From Terriglobia bacterium (GTDB taxonomy: Bacteria; Acidobacteriota; Terriglobia; Bryobacterales; Bryobacteraceae), in NCBI GenBank assembly GCA_025358575.1, contig JANYJA010000082.1, forward strand, positions 1 through 34,423: a DNA stretch of 34,423 nucleotides, read 5' to 3'. The notes beneath the pieces were generated by a model. That model saw only the letters and a list, made by a program, of their open reading frames with translations. It made no database searches and had not been told where the DNA came from. The translations under genes were made by a program, and so were the position numbers. This document shows positions 14,736 through 23,458 of the stretch, piece after piece. Every line of letters begins with the position of its first letter. Within the stretch, counting starts at the first letter, position 1.

Positions 14736-15767
14736 CTAATTCAAAAAGTAAGTTCGATACAGCGTATCCCGCTGCTTCGGAACAAACCCCGCATCCCGAA
14801 TCATCCGTCGCAGTTCTTCTTCCGACGCCCGGTTGTGCGTCCCCGCCGCCGACACCACATTCTCCTCGATCATAATGCTGCCGACATCGTTCCCGCCAAA
14901 CCGAAGCCCGACTTGGCAAGTCTTCAGCCCCGGCGTCACCCATGACGATTGCACGTTCAAAATGTTATCCAGGTAAATTCGCGAAATCGCCAGTGTCTGC
15001 AAATACTCCACCGCCGTCGCTTCTTCTTTGATGAAGCGCCCGAGCGATGTGTTCTCGCGCTGAAAACTCCACGGAATAAACGCTGTAAATCCGCCCGTGT
15101 CTTCCTGAATTTGCCGGACGATCTCGAAATGATTCACGCGCTGCTCCATCGTCTCGCCAGTGCCGAACATCATCGTAGCCGTCGTGCTCATGCCGAGCGC
15201 GTGCGCCGTCCGGTGCACATCGATCCACTGCTGCGTCGTGCCCTTCAATCGGCTGATGCGGTAACGGACCGCGTCGTCTAGGATTTCAGCGCCGCCGCCC
15301 GGTATTGAATCGAGGCCAGCGTCGCGCAGCCGCGCGATGGTATCGCGCAAAGTTAATCCGCTCACTTCGGCAATATTCGTAATTTCCGACGCCGAAAAAC
15401 AATGTGTATGAATGCGGAAGCGCGTCTTAATATTTCGCAGCAGAACTTCATACCACTCAATCTTCAAATCCGCGTGCAACCCGCCCTGCATCAGAATCCC
15501 GGTGCCCCCCAGGTCGATGGTCTCCTGGATCTTATCGAAGATCACATCCTGGTCGAGCACATAACCTTCTTTGTGCCCCATCGGACGATAGAATGCGCAG
15601 AAGCTGCAATATTCGGTGCAAAAATTCGTGTAGTTAATATTGCGGTCGATGATGTAGGAAACCACTCCCTCCGGATGCAGCCGCCGCCGCACCGCGTCCG
15701 CCTCCATTCCGATGCCGATCAGGTCATTGGAGGCGTACATATCAAGAGCTTCCTGGCGGCTGATCAT
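14736..15767 (-). CDS. mqnC: Cyclic dehypoxanthinyl futalosine synthase (menaquinone pathway)
   Basis: A 343-residue radical-SAM enzyme. The cluster motif CTEYCSFC (Cys50, 54, 57) follows the strand NINYTNFC. Further family motifs are MQGGLHADLKIEWYE, SIPGGGAEIL and TTATMMFGTGET. It cyclises dehypoxanthine futalosine in the futalosine route to menaquinone, in the cytoplasm. MqnC and MqnE/MqnF-like paralogues are related; the HADLKIEWYE and GGGAEIL segments favour MqnC. Length is normal. No other mqn gene is adjacent. It is transcribed divergently from the molybdopterin oxidoreductase, with only 58 bases between the start codons. Confidence 0.88.
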   Translation of the reverse strand: MISRQEALDMYASNDLIGIGMEADAVRRRLHPEGVVSYIIDRNINYTNFCTEYCSFCAFYRPMGHKEGYVLDQDVIFDKIQETIDLGGTGILMQGGLHADLKIEWYEVLLRNIKTRFRIHTHCFSASEITNIAEVSGLTLRDTIARLRDAGLDSIPGGGAEILDDAVRYRISRLKGTTQQWIDVHRTAHALGMSTTATMMFGTGETMEQRVNHFEIVRQIQEDTGGFTAFIPWSFQRENTSLGRFIKEEATAVEYLQTLAISRIYLDNILNVQSSWVTPGLKTCQVGLRFGGNDVGSIMIEENVVSAAGTHNRASEEELRRMIRDAGFVPKQRDTLYRTYFLN

Positions 15768-15779
15768 AGGCGAACTTTT

Positions 15780-15819
15780 ATTATAAGACGCCTGGACTCA
15801 CGGCATTCAACGTTATAAT
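15780..15819. promoter_or_regulatory. Back-to-back promoters of mqnC and the molybdoenzyme operon
   Basis: Plus strand: TATAAT at 15814-15819, only six bases before the oxidoreductase ATG at 15826, so transcription should start at or next to the A of the ATG (leaderless). Minus strand: TATAAT at 15785-15780, 12 bases before the mqnC ATG at 15767, leaving a leader of about six bases. Neither gene has a Shine-Dalgarno sequence. The -35 elements are weak. Confidence 0.55.
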
Positions 15820-15825
15820 CCCAAC

Positions 15826-17877
15826 ATGCCCGAAGTCCGACACTCCGTCTGTGCCCTAGACTGTCCGGACGCCTGCTCTCTCCTCATAAACGTCGAGGCT
15901 GGCATAGGCTCAAAACTGCGGGGCGACCCGTCCCATCCCGTCACTCGCGGCTTCCTCTGCGGTAAAGTCGCCCGCTACCTCGAGCGCGAGTATTCCCCCG
16001 ATCGCCTCCTCTACCCTCGGCGCCGTATCGGCGCAAAAGGCGAAGGCCATTTCACTCGTATTTCCTGGGATGAGGCACTTGACGAAATATCTTCCCGCAT
16101 CCAGCAAATCTCAAACGAGTTCGGTCCGGAATCCATCCTCCCTTATAGCTACGGCGGAACTCTCGGCTATCTGCAAGGCAGCGGCATGGACCACAGGTTT
16201 TTCCACCGCCTCGGCGCGTCCCGGCTAGATCGCACCATCTGTGCTTCCGCTGGCGGTGCCGGCCTGATCGAAGCCCTCGGCTTCCGCTACGGCACCGAGC
16301 CCGAACAATTCTCGAAGTCCAAACTCATCCTCGCTTGGGGTGCCAACATCCTCGGCACGAACGTTCATTTGTGGCCGTTCATCGTCGAAGCCCGCCGTCA
16401 CGGGGCGAAGTTCTACACCATTGACCCGCACCGCAACCGCACCGGCCACCTCTCGGACCGCCACTTCTCCATCAATCCCGGCAGCGATACCGCGCTCGCT
16501 TTCGGCATGATGCACGTTATCACTACCGAACGCCTGCACGACGCCGATTATGTAGCCCGCTACACCGAGGGCTTTGACGCTCTAGTTGCCCGCGTCGCCG
16601 ATTACACTCCCGATGTCGCCTCCCGTCTAACAGGCATTGCCGCCGAAGACATCGTCACGCTGGCCCGCGAATATGCCACCACGCGGCCCGCCGTCATCCG
16701 CCTGAATTACGGCGTGCAGCGCAGCGAGCGCGGCGGCATGGCCGTCCGCACCATCGCCCTCTTGCCCGCGCTAGTCGGCGCATGGGCTGACGTCGGCGGT
16801 GGCTTGCAGCTCTCCACTTCCCAGGCATTCCGCGTCAATCGTCCCGGACTCGAACGAGCCGACCTCCAATCGTCATCGCCTCTCGGTCGCGAAGCCCGTC
16901 TCGTCAACATGTCGACGCTTGGCGAAGCCCTAACCCGGCTCGACGATCCCCCAATCAAAGCGCTGGTTGTCTACAACTCCAACCCCGCCGCGGTCGCGCC
17001 CAATCAAAATGCTGTTTTACGCGGCCTCAAGCGCGAAGATCTGTTTACGGTCGTTCTCGAACAGTTCGCCACCGACACAGCGGACCACGCTGACATTCTG
17101 CTGCCCGCCACTACCTTCCTCGAACACACCGACCTTTATTATGCATACGGTCACCACTATCTCCAGCTTGCGCGACCCGCTCTTCCCGCACCCGGCGAAG
17201 CGCGCTCCAACGTGGCCATTTTCCGCGAGCTCGCTCTGCGCATGAACTTCCCCGAGCCATGCTTCCGCGACACCGAAGACGATATGATCCGCACCCTGCT
17301 CGATTCCGACCATCCCTTCGTCAAGGGCATCACCCTCGATCAGCTGGACCGCGAACATTTTGTGCGTCTTCGCGTCGCGCCCAACGGCGATCCGTTCCAG
17401 CCATTCTCCCGCGGCGGATTCGGAACTCCGTCCGGCAAGTGCGATTTCCGTGCCGATTCGCTCTGCTACACACCGCCCGTCGAATCGCGCCTCGGCGCCG
17501 AAGAACTGCGCGCCAAGTACCCGCTTGAAATGATCTCGCCCAAGCACGACGACGCCATGAATTCAACCTTCGGCAACCAGCCCCACCTGGACGCCGAGAC
17601 CGCCACCGCACTTCTTCATGAACTCGATGCCGTTGAGCGAGGCATCGGTACAGGCGACGCCATCCGTATGTTTAACGACCGAGGCTCGTGCGTCCTCCGT
17701 GCCCGTGTCAACGGAAGCGTGGCCCGCGGCGTGGTCGCCGTTCCATCGTCTCGCTGGCCCAAGATGTCGATTGACCGACGCAACATCAACGCTCTAACAT
17801 CCGAACGGCTCACTGACATTGGCAACGGGGCCACGTTCTATAGTTGTTTAGTGCAAGTGGAGAAAAGTGGCGATTAG
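15826..17877 (+). CDS. Molybdopterin (bis-MGD) oxidoreductase, DMSO-reductase family
   Basis: A 683-residue catalytic subunit. An N-terminal [4Fe-4S] domain has Cys9, Cys13, Cys17 and Cys45 (SVCALDCPDAC and GFLCGKV). Next come the molybdopterin-binding domains (ICASAGGAG, LAWGANILGTN, TIDPHRNRT, VYNSNPAAVAPN, ATTFLEHTD) and a C-terminal molybdopterin dinucleotide-binding domain (SPKHDDAMNSTFGNQ). The likely metal ligand is in the ICAS region, but its identity cannot be set by eye. There is no twin-arginine signal, so it should act in the cytoplasm. No iron-sulfur or membrane-anchor subunit follows, so the electron partner and substrate are unknown. The next gene overlaps its 3' end by 11 bases, indicating a three-gene operon. 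The start at 15826 is probably leaderless. Confidence 0.85.
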   Translation: MPEVRHSVCALDCPDACSLLINVEAGIGSKLRGDPSHPVTRGFLCGKVARYLEREYSPDRLLYPRRRIGAKGEGHFTRISWDEALDEISSRIQQISNEFGPESILPYSYGGTLGYLQGSGMDHRFFHRLGASRLDRTICASAGGAGLIEALGFRYGTEPEQFSKSKLILAWGANILGTNVHLWPFIVEARRHGAKFYTIDPHRNRTGHLSDRHFSINPGSDTALAFGMMHVITTERLHDADYVARYTEGFDALVARVADYTPDVASRLTGIAAEDIVTLAREYATTRPAVIRLNYGVQRSERGGMAVRTIALLPALVGAWADVGGGLQLSTSQAFRVNRPGLERADLQSSSPLGREARLVNMSTLGEALTRLDDPPIKALVVYNSNPAAVAPNQNAVLRGLKREDLFTVVLEQFATDTADHADILLPATTFLEHTDLYYAYGHHYLQLARPALPAPGEARSNVAIFRELALRMNFPEPCFRDTEDDMIRTLLDSDHPFVKGITLDQLDREHFVRLRVAPNGDPFQPFSRGGFGTPSGKCDFRADSLCYTPPVESRLGAEELRAKYPLEMISPKHDDAMNSTFGNQPHLDAETATALLHELDAVERGIGTGDAIRMFNDRGSCVLRARVNGSVARGVVAVPSSRWPKMSIDRRNINALTSERLTDIGNGATFYSCLVQVEKSGD

Positions 17878-18403
17878 ATTCCGTACTGTCGCTTTGTTCA
17901 TCGCCCTTGTGGCCGTCGTTTGCCTCAGCGACTGTAAAAGCCGCAACCGCACGCGCGTTCAGACCGACGAAGAACCGCCCCGCATGGCTGCCGTGCTCTC
18001 CATGGCCGATCCCCGCGCCAATGCGCAGCTTCTCAGCGGTTTCTATCCAGTGGAGCAAAACGCCTGGCGATGGACCGCCAGCAAGTTTTCGGTCATTCTG
18101 CGCACCCCGCGCGGCGCGGATCAGAAGGGCGCCACGCTGAAACTCAAGCTCAGCGTTCCTGATTCCGTCATCCAGCAGGTGAAGAGCACCGGCGTCTCCG
18201 CAGCGTTGAACGGCGTCGATCTCGCGCCCGAATCCTACACCCAGTCCGGCGAATACATCTACACCCGAGACGTCCCCGCTCGCGCTTTCGCCGGTGATTC
18301 CGTCAAGATCGATTTCGCGCTGCAGAAATTCATGCCCCCCGGTCCGGTTGATGCGCGTGAGCTCGGAGTCGTCGTCTCCATGGTCGGCTTAGAAGGGAAA
18401 TGA
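17867..18403 (+). CDS. Small exported protein of unknown function
   Basis: A 178-residue protein with an N-terminal hydrophobic export or anchor segment (TVALFIALVAVVCLSDC). The cysteines do not fit a good lipobox (Asp stands before the second), so a lipoprotein is possible but unproven. The mature part (LKLKLSVPDSVIQQ, ALNGVDLAPESYTQSGEYIY, DSVKIDFALQKFMPPG) looks like an all-beta domain. The C-terminal end of the following membrane protein has a similar run (LQVTVDGHPVDL, RIEISLEVN), so both may share a beta-sandwich type. The GTG at 17867 overlaps the oxidoreductase 3' end by 11 bases, and its own stop overlaps the next gene by four. I do not recognise a family. Confidence 0.65.
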   Translation: MAIRFRTVALFIALVAVVCLSDCKSRNRTRVQTDEEPPRMAAVLSMADPRANAQLLSGFYPVEQNAWRWTASKFSVILRTPRGADQKGATLKLKLSVPDSVIQQVKSTGVSAALNGVDLAPESYTQSGEYIYTRDVPARAFAGDSVKIDFALQKFMPPGPVDARELGVVVSMVGLEGK

Positions 18404-20268
18404 AGCCCGCCGTACGCGCCGCGTACTGGCTCGTTCCCCCCGTTTTCTGCCTCTGGCTTTACTGGCAGGGCCTGAAAGTATGGTTCCAGGCCGACGATTT
18501 CGCGTGGCTCTCGCTCGCCCGCCAAATCCATAACGGAAAGCACCTGCTCCAGGCCCTTTTCGAACCCATGGCCCAGGGCACCATCCGGCCCTGGAGCGAG
18601 CGCGGCTTCTTCCTGCTGTTCTACAGCTTCTTTGAACTCGATGCACTCCCCTACCGCGTCTTCGTCTTCCTCACCCAGTTCCTCAACCTCGCGCTCCTCA
18701 GTCACCTTGTTTGGAGACTGAGCCGTTCGCGATCCGCCGCATTCGTCGCTCCTCTACTCTGGACGGCCAATAGCTCCCTGATCGTCCCTATGTCCTGGAG
18801 TTCAAGCTACAACCAGATACTCTGCGCCTTCTTCCTCCTGGCCGCGTTTAGCTTCTTCCTGCGATTCGCCGAGCGCGGACAGCTGACCGACTACTTCATC
18901 CAGCTCTCGATCTTTATCCTTGGCTTCGGCGCCCTGGAGATCAACGTCGTTTACCCCGCCATCGCCGCCGCCTACGTGGTACTCATTGACCGCCGCCGCC
19001 GACTGCTCCTGTCCCTGGCCCCGCTTTTCGCGCTGTCGGTGATTTTCTTTTTCTTTCACCATGCGTTTGCGCCTGGCCTTGCCTCCGGCCCCTATGCCCT
19101 GCACTTCGATCCTGCCCTTCCCGTGACCCTGCTGAAATATTGGGCCTGGACCTTTCTCCCCATGCAATGGCCGGATCGCGCCGGTCACATTCCGCTCCTC
19201 GGACGCCTCGCTCTTCTCGCCATGGCTGGTGCCGTCTTAGTTTTTACAATTTGGAAGGCCAAACAGCGCAACTGCATGCCGTTGTTCTTCCTGAGCTGGT
19301 TCCTGATCACTCTCGCGCCGCTCCTGCCACTGCGCGATCACATTTCCGATTACTATTTAGCCATCCCCGCGATGGGGATTGCGTCAATTGCCGCAATAGG
19401 CATCTCTGAAGCGCTAAATTCTTCGCGCACCGTGGCGATATCGACACTAGCACTCGCCGCGGTTTACCTCTGGCTGAACGTCCCTGAAGCGCGTTCCGGA
19501 GTCAACTGGTACTTCGAGCGATCCCGCGGCGTTCGTACGCTCGTCCTCGGCGTCCAACGCGCCCGCGAACTCCATCCCGGCAAAGCCATTCTCCTCACTG
19601 GGATCGGCGACGCCCTTTATACCAGCGCCATCGCCCATTCTCCATTCGCCGCTTTGGGAATTCCCGATGTTTACCTGGCCCCCGATAACGAATCCAGCAT
19701 CACCTCACATCCCGGTCTTAACGACCTTTCAATGTATCTCCTCCCCACGGACTCAGCCCGAAAGGCTCTTGAGGATGAGCAGGTCGAAGTCTATACCCCC
19801 GGTCCCACGAGACTCCAAAACGTCACTTCGGCTTATGAGAAGAAATTACTCGCTCAACCCCCACCGGGTTTACCTCGCCGCGTGGATGTCGGCAACCGCC
19901 TCGAATCCTATCTGGTCGGGGAGGGGTGGTATGCTTTGGAGGGCGGTTATCGCTGGATGTCTCGCCGAGGTACAGTCTACATGGGCGGTCCTCGGGCTCG
20001 TTCAGAGCAGATTGCTCTGACTGGCTACTGTCCGAAAGAGCAGTTGCGGTCCGGACCGATCCACTTGCAGGTCACCGTTGATGGTCACCCTGTCGATTTA
20101 ATAAGATTTAGCGATCCGGAAACGCCGTTTCACCGTATCCTAACTTTACCGCCGCAAGTTTTAGGTAAGGAACGTATCGAGATTTCTCTCGAAGTGAATC
20201 GAACTTTTCAGCCCCAAGGAGACGGCAGAAGCCTCGGACTGGCCTTTGGAATAATAGAAATCCATTAA
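18400..20268 (+). CDS. Multi-pass membrane protein, GT-C glycosyltransferase-like
   Basis: A 622-residue integral membrane protein. About ten hydrophobic segments occupy residues 8-370, followed by a soluble part of about 250 residues. The first loop contains FQADDFAWLSLARQ, the acidic pair that GT-C enzymes (PMT/ArnT-like, using lipid-linked sugars) carry between the first two membrane helices. A fusion of a membrane body and an outside beta-rich C-terminal domain fits this class, but the match is structural only and no donor or acceptor can be named. It is translationally coupled to the preceding exported protein (four-base overlap), so the two may work together at the cell envelope. Its link to the oxidoreductase at the head of the operon is unclear. 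Confidence 0.6.
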   Translation: MKPAVRAAYWLVPPVFCLWLYWQGLKVWFQADDFAWLSLARQIHNGKHLLQALFEPMAQGTIRPWSERGFFLLFYSFFELDALPYRVFVFLTQFLNLALLSHLVWRLSRSRSAAFVAPLLWTANSSLIVPMSWSSSYNQILCAFFLLAAFSFFLRFAERGQLTDYFIQLSIFILGFGALEINVVYPAIAAAYVVLIDRRRRLLLSLAPLFALSVIFFFFHHAFAPGLASGPYALHFDPALPVTLLKYWAWTFLPMQWPDRAGHIPLLGRLALLAMAGAVLVFTIWKAKQRNCMPLFFLSWFLITLAPLLPLRDHISDYYLAIPAMGIASIAAIGISEALNSSRTVAISTLALAAVYLWLNVPEARSGVNWYFERSRGVRTLVLGVQRARELHPGKAILLTGIGDALYTSAIAHSPFAALGIPDVYLAPDNESSITSHPGLNDLSMYLLPTDSARKALEDEQVEVYTPGPTRLQNVTSAYEKKLLAQPPPGLPRRVDVGNRLESYLVGEGWYALEGGYRWMSRRGTVYMGGPRARSEQIALTGYCPKEQLRSGPIHLQVTVDGHPVDLIRFSDPETPFHRILTLPPQVLGKERIEISLEVNRTFQPQGDGRSLGLAFGIIEIH

Positions 20269-20390
20269 TTATCCCAGAAATCTAAGGTTTTTGAGAAGTT
20301 TGACCGATAAAAGTCTTTTGTCGGTTGCACTGGCCGAAATTCTGTCATATTGTAGAGCTTCCGATTTCGTTTAGGAGTTTGGAACGAAGC

Positions 20391-20416
20391 GTGCTAATAC
20401 TGTTCGCAATTAGTAC
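20391..20416. repeat. Stem-loop in the gap before the zinc-finger gene
   Basis: GTGCTAAT (20391-20398) pairs with ATTAGTAC (20409-20416), eight pairs including one G-T, around a ten-base loop. There is no T-tract. It lies in the 277-base gap 20269-20545 after the membrane protein gene. Apart from this hairpin, the -10 box and the leader hairpin listed separately, I see nothing in that gap. Confidence 0.25.
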
Positions 20417-20469
20417 AAGGGCGATTGCTGAGAAGAAGAAAGTTAAGAAATCTTAGCGAAAGCCGCTGA

Positions 20470-20520
20470 TATAATTTGAAACTTTTTATGCACTTTCCCG
20501 TCTGATCTTCAAGACGGGAA
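20470..20520 (+). promoter_or_regulatory. Promoter -10 and leader hairpin of the DksA/TraR-like gene
   Basis: TATAAT at 20470-20475 without a good -35 predicts a leader of about 60 bases. The leader contains an 8-bp perfect hairpin, TTCCCGTC (20495-20502) with GACGGGAA (20513-20520), ending 25 bases before the ATG. The ribosome-binding site AGGAG (20533-20537) lies outside the stem. The hairpin may stabilise the mRNA or be a regulatory site. Confidence 0.45.
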
Positions 20521-20545
20521 GATAGCGGATCCAGGAGATTTAGTC

Positions 20546-20929
20546 ATGACCAAGAACGAGCTCGAAAAATATAAGACGGTGCTGGAAGCGAAGCGGGTTG
20601 AACTTTCCTACGCTCTGCGCAACCGCGAAGATATTGCCATTGAAAAAACGCCGGATGCGCTCGATGAAGTGCAATTGGCTGGCGAACGTGAACTCGCTAT
20701 CCGCAACTTGGATCGCGAATCGAACCTGTTGCGGCAAGTGCGCGCCGCGTTGGCCCGAATTGCCGACGGCAGCTACGGGGTGTGCATGCATTGCGAAGAG
20801 GACATCAGCCCTAAGCGCCTCAACGCCGTGCCACAGACAGCATTCTGTATTAAGTGCCAGGAAGCGGTTGATCGCAACGAGATCGAATCGCCCGAAACAT
20901 TGGACGCGCTGCTCGCTAACGCCGCTTAA
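20546..20929 (+). CDS. TraR/DksA-family zinc-finger protein
   Basis: A 127-residue protein with an N-terminal coiled-coil (about 3-70) and a C-terminal C4 zinc finger, Cys80-x2-Cys83-x17-Cys101-x2-Cys104 (CMHCEED and CIKCQEA), the DksA/TraR layout. DksA-type proteins enter the secondary channel of RNA polymerase and, with ppGpp, adjust initiation at stable-RNA and amino-acid promoters. Whether this is the functional DksA or a paralogue depends on the acidic tip of the coiled-coil. The region TPDALDEVQLA holds Asp38, Asp40 and Glu41 but is not the classic DxxDxA in obvious form. It has its own promoter and leader hairpin, and a terminator-like hairpin follows. Confidence 0.85.
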   Translation: MTKNELEKYKTVLEAKRVELSYALRNREDIAIEKTPDALDEVQLAGERELAIRNLDRESNLLRQVRAALARIADGSYGVCMHCEEDISPKRLNAVPQTAFCIKCQEAVDRNEIESPETLDALLANAA

Positions 20930-20954
20930 TCGGAATCCAACTCTCAGGGACCCC

Positions 20955-20978
20955 GGGCGCGGAGAACTTTCCGCGCCC
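20955..20978. terminator. Hairpin between convergent zinc-finger gene and pgeF
   Basis: GGGCGCGG (20955-20962) and CCGCGCCC (20971-20978) form an 8-bp GC-rich stem, extendable by an A-T pair, with an eight-base spacer. It lies between two convergent genes and its right arm touches the pgeF stop. It is placed to act as a two-way terminator, though it lacks a T-tract. Confidence 0.5.
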
Positions 20979-21643
20979 TATGTATTTCCGCGGATGCCCA
21001 CGAAAGTAACCATCCGACCCGCCTGCTCTTTTTCCTTGCGATGCGAATAGAAGTCGTCGACACGGCACATCGTGCACTGCCCGGAATCGTAGATTTGTGA
21101 CGTCGGTACGCCCGCTAGTTGCAATTGACGATGGTTGACCTTACTTAAGTCTAAATGTGGTCGAGGCTTGCGATTTAAAACCGCGTTAGCATACTCCCCG
21201 AATTGTTCCGCGACTTCGTTCCCAATCTCAAAACAACAGCTCCCAATTCCCGGACCCATTGCGGCGTGCATTTTTCCTGGATCGCTTCCAAATCGCTCGC
21301 ACATCTTTCTAATCGCTTTGTCCGCGATTTTCGCCACCGTTCCCCGCCACCCCGCGTGAACCGCCCCGATAGCCCTATTTACCGGATCGACCAGTAAAAT
21401 CGGCAAGCAGTCAGCGGTCTTGATGCCGAGAAGCATCGGAGACCCATGCCCAACGATGGCATCGGCCGGGCCCAAAACACCCGTTCGGCCATCCGCCACC
21501 AACACATCGGCTGAATGTATTTGCGTCACCGTCGCCAAATTATCGGGCGGAGCCGAATGCCGCGTCCCAAAACCGTGTTCCAACCAGGGAAATTGATCTA
21601 ATTCGGAAAATCGGTAAACCGCCTCTGGGGTTCGATAGAACAT
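20978..21643 (-). CDS. pgeF: PgeF/YfiH-family polyphenol oxidase-like protein
   Basis: A 221-residue protein of the multicopper polyphenol-oxidase/laccase-fold family (YfiH, now PgeF). Members act as purine nucleoside phosphorylases or adenosine deaminases and, in E. coli, remove mis-incorporated L-Ser from peptidoglycan precursors. The zinc-site motifs are visible: VTQIHSADV, KTADCLPILL, GAVHAGWRGTVAKI and MGPGIGSCCFEIG, and the C-terminal SHRKE. Length is slightly short at the N-terminus but within range. It is the last gene of a five-gene minus-strand run, with its start overlapping the nuoB stop by one base (TGATG). Which activity it has cannot be read from sequence. Confidence 0.85.
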   Translation of the reverse strand: MFYRTPEAVYRFSELDQFPWLEHGFGTRHSAPPDNLATVTQIHSADVLVADGRTGVLGPADAIVGHGSPMLLGIKTADCLPILLVDPVNRAIGAVHAGWRGTVAKIADKAIRKMCERFGSDPGKMHAAMGPGIGSCCFEIGNEVAEQFGEYANAVLNRKPRPHLDLSKVNHRQLQLAGVPTSQIYDSGQCTMCRVDDFYSHRKEKEQAGRMVTFVGIRGNT

Positions 21644-22203
21644 CAGGCGGGTTGAATTTGAGAGATCCGCACCTGCCGCTTAAATTCTTCCAGCATAGTC
21701 TCGTCCAGATGCACGTCCGTAGGCCGCTTTACCAACGTCGTCATCTGGTCGATCTTATCTTGCAGCTTCAGCAGCGCATAAAACAGATTTTCCGGCCGCG
21801 GCGGGCACCCCGTCACATACACGTCCACGGGCACAATCTTGTCCACGCCTTGCAGCACCGAATAAGTGTTGAACGGACCCCCCACGCTCGAGCACGCGCC
21901 CATCGAGATCACCCATTTCGGCTCGGCCATCTGATCGTAAATTCGCTTCAGGACTGGAGCCATCTTCAGCGTCACCGTGCCCGCCACAATCATCAGATCC
22001 GCTTGCCGCGGACTGGGCCGGAAAACTTCCGCCCCAAAGCGCGCGATATCGAAACGCGCCGTCGACGACGCAATCATCTCCATTGCGCAGCACGCCAGCC
22101 CAAAACTTAGCGGCCAAAGCGCCGATTTCCGCGCCCAGTTAAACACGTAATCCACCGAGGTGGTAACTACGTTCCGATCGAATTGATGTTCCAAACCTGC
22201 CAT
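21643..22203 (-). CDS. nuoB: NADH-quinone oxidoreductase subunit B
   Basis: A 186-residue NuoB, the complex I subunit that holds cluster N2 and passes electrons to quinone at the membrane surface. All four cluster ligands are present: the tandem Cys38-Cys39 (GLACCAMEM), Cys104 ([11 protein letters not shown]) and Cys133 ([11 protein letters not shown]). The N-terminus has the usual [15 protein letters not shown]. Length is typical. Unusually, no nuoA, nuoC or nuoD flank it: it sits between lysA (13 bases upstream) and pgeF (one-base overlap). It is either a detached member of the complex I set or a second copy. Confidence 0.92.
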   Translation of the reverse strand: MAGLEHQFDRNVVTTSVDYVFNWARKSALWPLSFGLACCAMEMIASSTARFDIARFGAEVFRPSPRQADLMIVAGTVTLKMAPVLKRIYDQMAEPKWVISMGACSSVGGPFNTYSVLQGVDKIVPVDVYVTGCPPRPENLFYALLKLQDKIDQMTTLVKRPTDVHLDETMLEEFKRQVRISQIQPA

Positions 22204-22216
22204 GAATAGTTCACTT

Positions 22217-23458
22217 TCAGTTTAAGACTTCCCCGCGGACCAAGTCTTCCATCGATTCCCGCCGCCGAATCACTCGCCACCTGTCGCCTTCCACCAGCAC
22301 CTCTGCCGCGCGCAGCCTTGAGTTGTAATTCGACGATTGCACGAAGCCGTAAGCTCCCGCGGCGCACACCGCCAGCAAGTCTCCGGCCTTCACGTCGGCA
22401 ATCTCGCGGTCGCGCGCCAGAAAATCCCCGGTCTCGCACACCGGTCCCACCACATCCGCCGTAATCTTGCCGCGACCGTTGCGATGCAGCGGAATTATGT
22501 CGTGATGCGACTGATACAGCGACGGACGGATCAAGTCGTTCATCGCCGCGTCCACCACCACGAATTCCTTTTTCGGACTCCGCTTGCGATACAGAACTCG
22601 CGTTAGCAGCACCCCAGCCGGTCCCACAATCGACCGCCCCGGCTCCAGCATCACCGCTAAGCCGCTGCTCTGTAAACGCGCCCGAATCTTCTCGATGAAT
22701 ACTCGAATATCCGGTGCTCGCTCGCGCGGCTTGTACGCGATGCCCAAGCCGCCGCCTAAATCGATCGTCCCAATCTGAAATCCGCGCGCACGCAGCCGGT
22801 CGATCAGCGCCAGCACCTTCTCAGCAGCCTCGAGAATCGGTCCGATTTTTAAGATCTGCGACCCAATGTGGCAGCTCACACTCTCCGCGGTCAAATTTGC
22901 GAATCGCCGCGATCGCTCATACACAGCTTCAGCTTCCACAATGTCGATCCCGAACTTGTGATCCCGTAGCCCCGTTGAAATATATGGATGCGTCGAGGCA
23001 TTCACATCCGGATTCACTCGCAACGCGAAGCGGGCCGTTAGACCCATTTTTCCCGCTACCCCATCGATCAGTGTCAGCTCATCCTCCGACTCGCAGTTGA
23101 AGCTGTGAATGCCCGCCGAAAGCGCCCGCTCCACTTCCTCCGCAGTTTTCCCGACACCCGAAAAAACGATCCGCTTGGGATCGCCACCGGCCTGCAGCAC
23201 GCGGAATAATTCGCCCCCCGAAACAATGTCGAAGCCCGCGCCCGCTTTGGCCAGCAGCGCCAGGACCCCGAGCGAAGAGTTTGCCTTCACCGCATAACAG
23301 ACCGTGTGCGGCATATCTCCAAATGCCTCGTCGTACGCCCGATAGGCGTCCAGAATCGACTGCCCTGAGTACACATAACACGGCGTGCCGATGGTTTTCG
23401 CTATCGAATCCAGCGCCACGGCTTCACAGAAAAGAGAGTCTTGAGAGTAGGAATACAT
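22217..23458 (-). CDS. lysA: Diaminopimelate decarboxylase
   Basis: A 413-residue PLP enzyme (fold III) that decarboxylates meso-diaminopimelate to L-lysine in the cytoplasm. Motifs: CYAVKANSS with the Schiff-base Lys58, [16 protein letters not shown], the phosphate-binding [16 protein letters not shown], the catalytic CETGDFLA, and [13 protein letters not shown] at the substrate side. Length is normal. The start overlaps the stop of the upstream PP2C phosphatase gene by one base, so the two are translationally coupled. The next gene, nuoB, follows after 13 bases. Confidence 0.93.
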   Translation of the reverse strand: MYSYSQDSLFCEAVALDSIAKTIGTPCYVYSGQSILDAYRAYDEAFGDMPHTVCYAVKANSSLGVLALLAKAGAGFDIVSGGELFRVLQAGGDPKRIVFSGVGKTAEEVERALSAGIHSFNCESEDELTLIDGVAGKMGLTARFALRVNPDVNASTHPYISTGLRDHKFGIDIVEAEAVYERSRRFANLTAESVSCHIGSQILKIGPILEAAEKVLALIDRLRARGFQIGTIDLGGGLGIAYKPRERAPDIRVFIEKIRARLQSSGLAVMLEPGRSIVGPAGVLLTRVLYRKRSPKKEFVVVDAAMNDLIRPSLYQSHHDIIPLHRNGRGKITADVVGPVCETGDFLARDREIADVKAGDLLAVCAAGAYGFVQSSNYNSRLRAAEVLVEGDRWRVIRRRESMEDLVRGEVLN

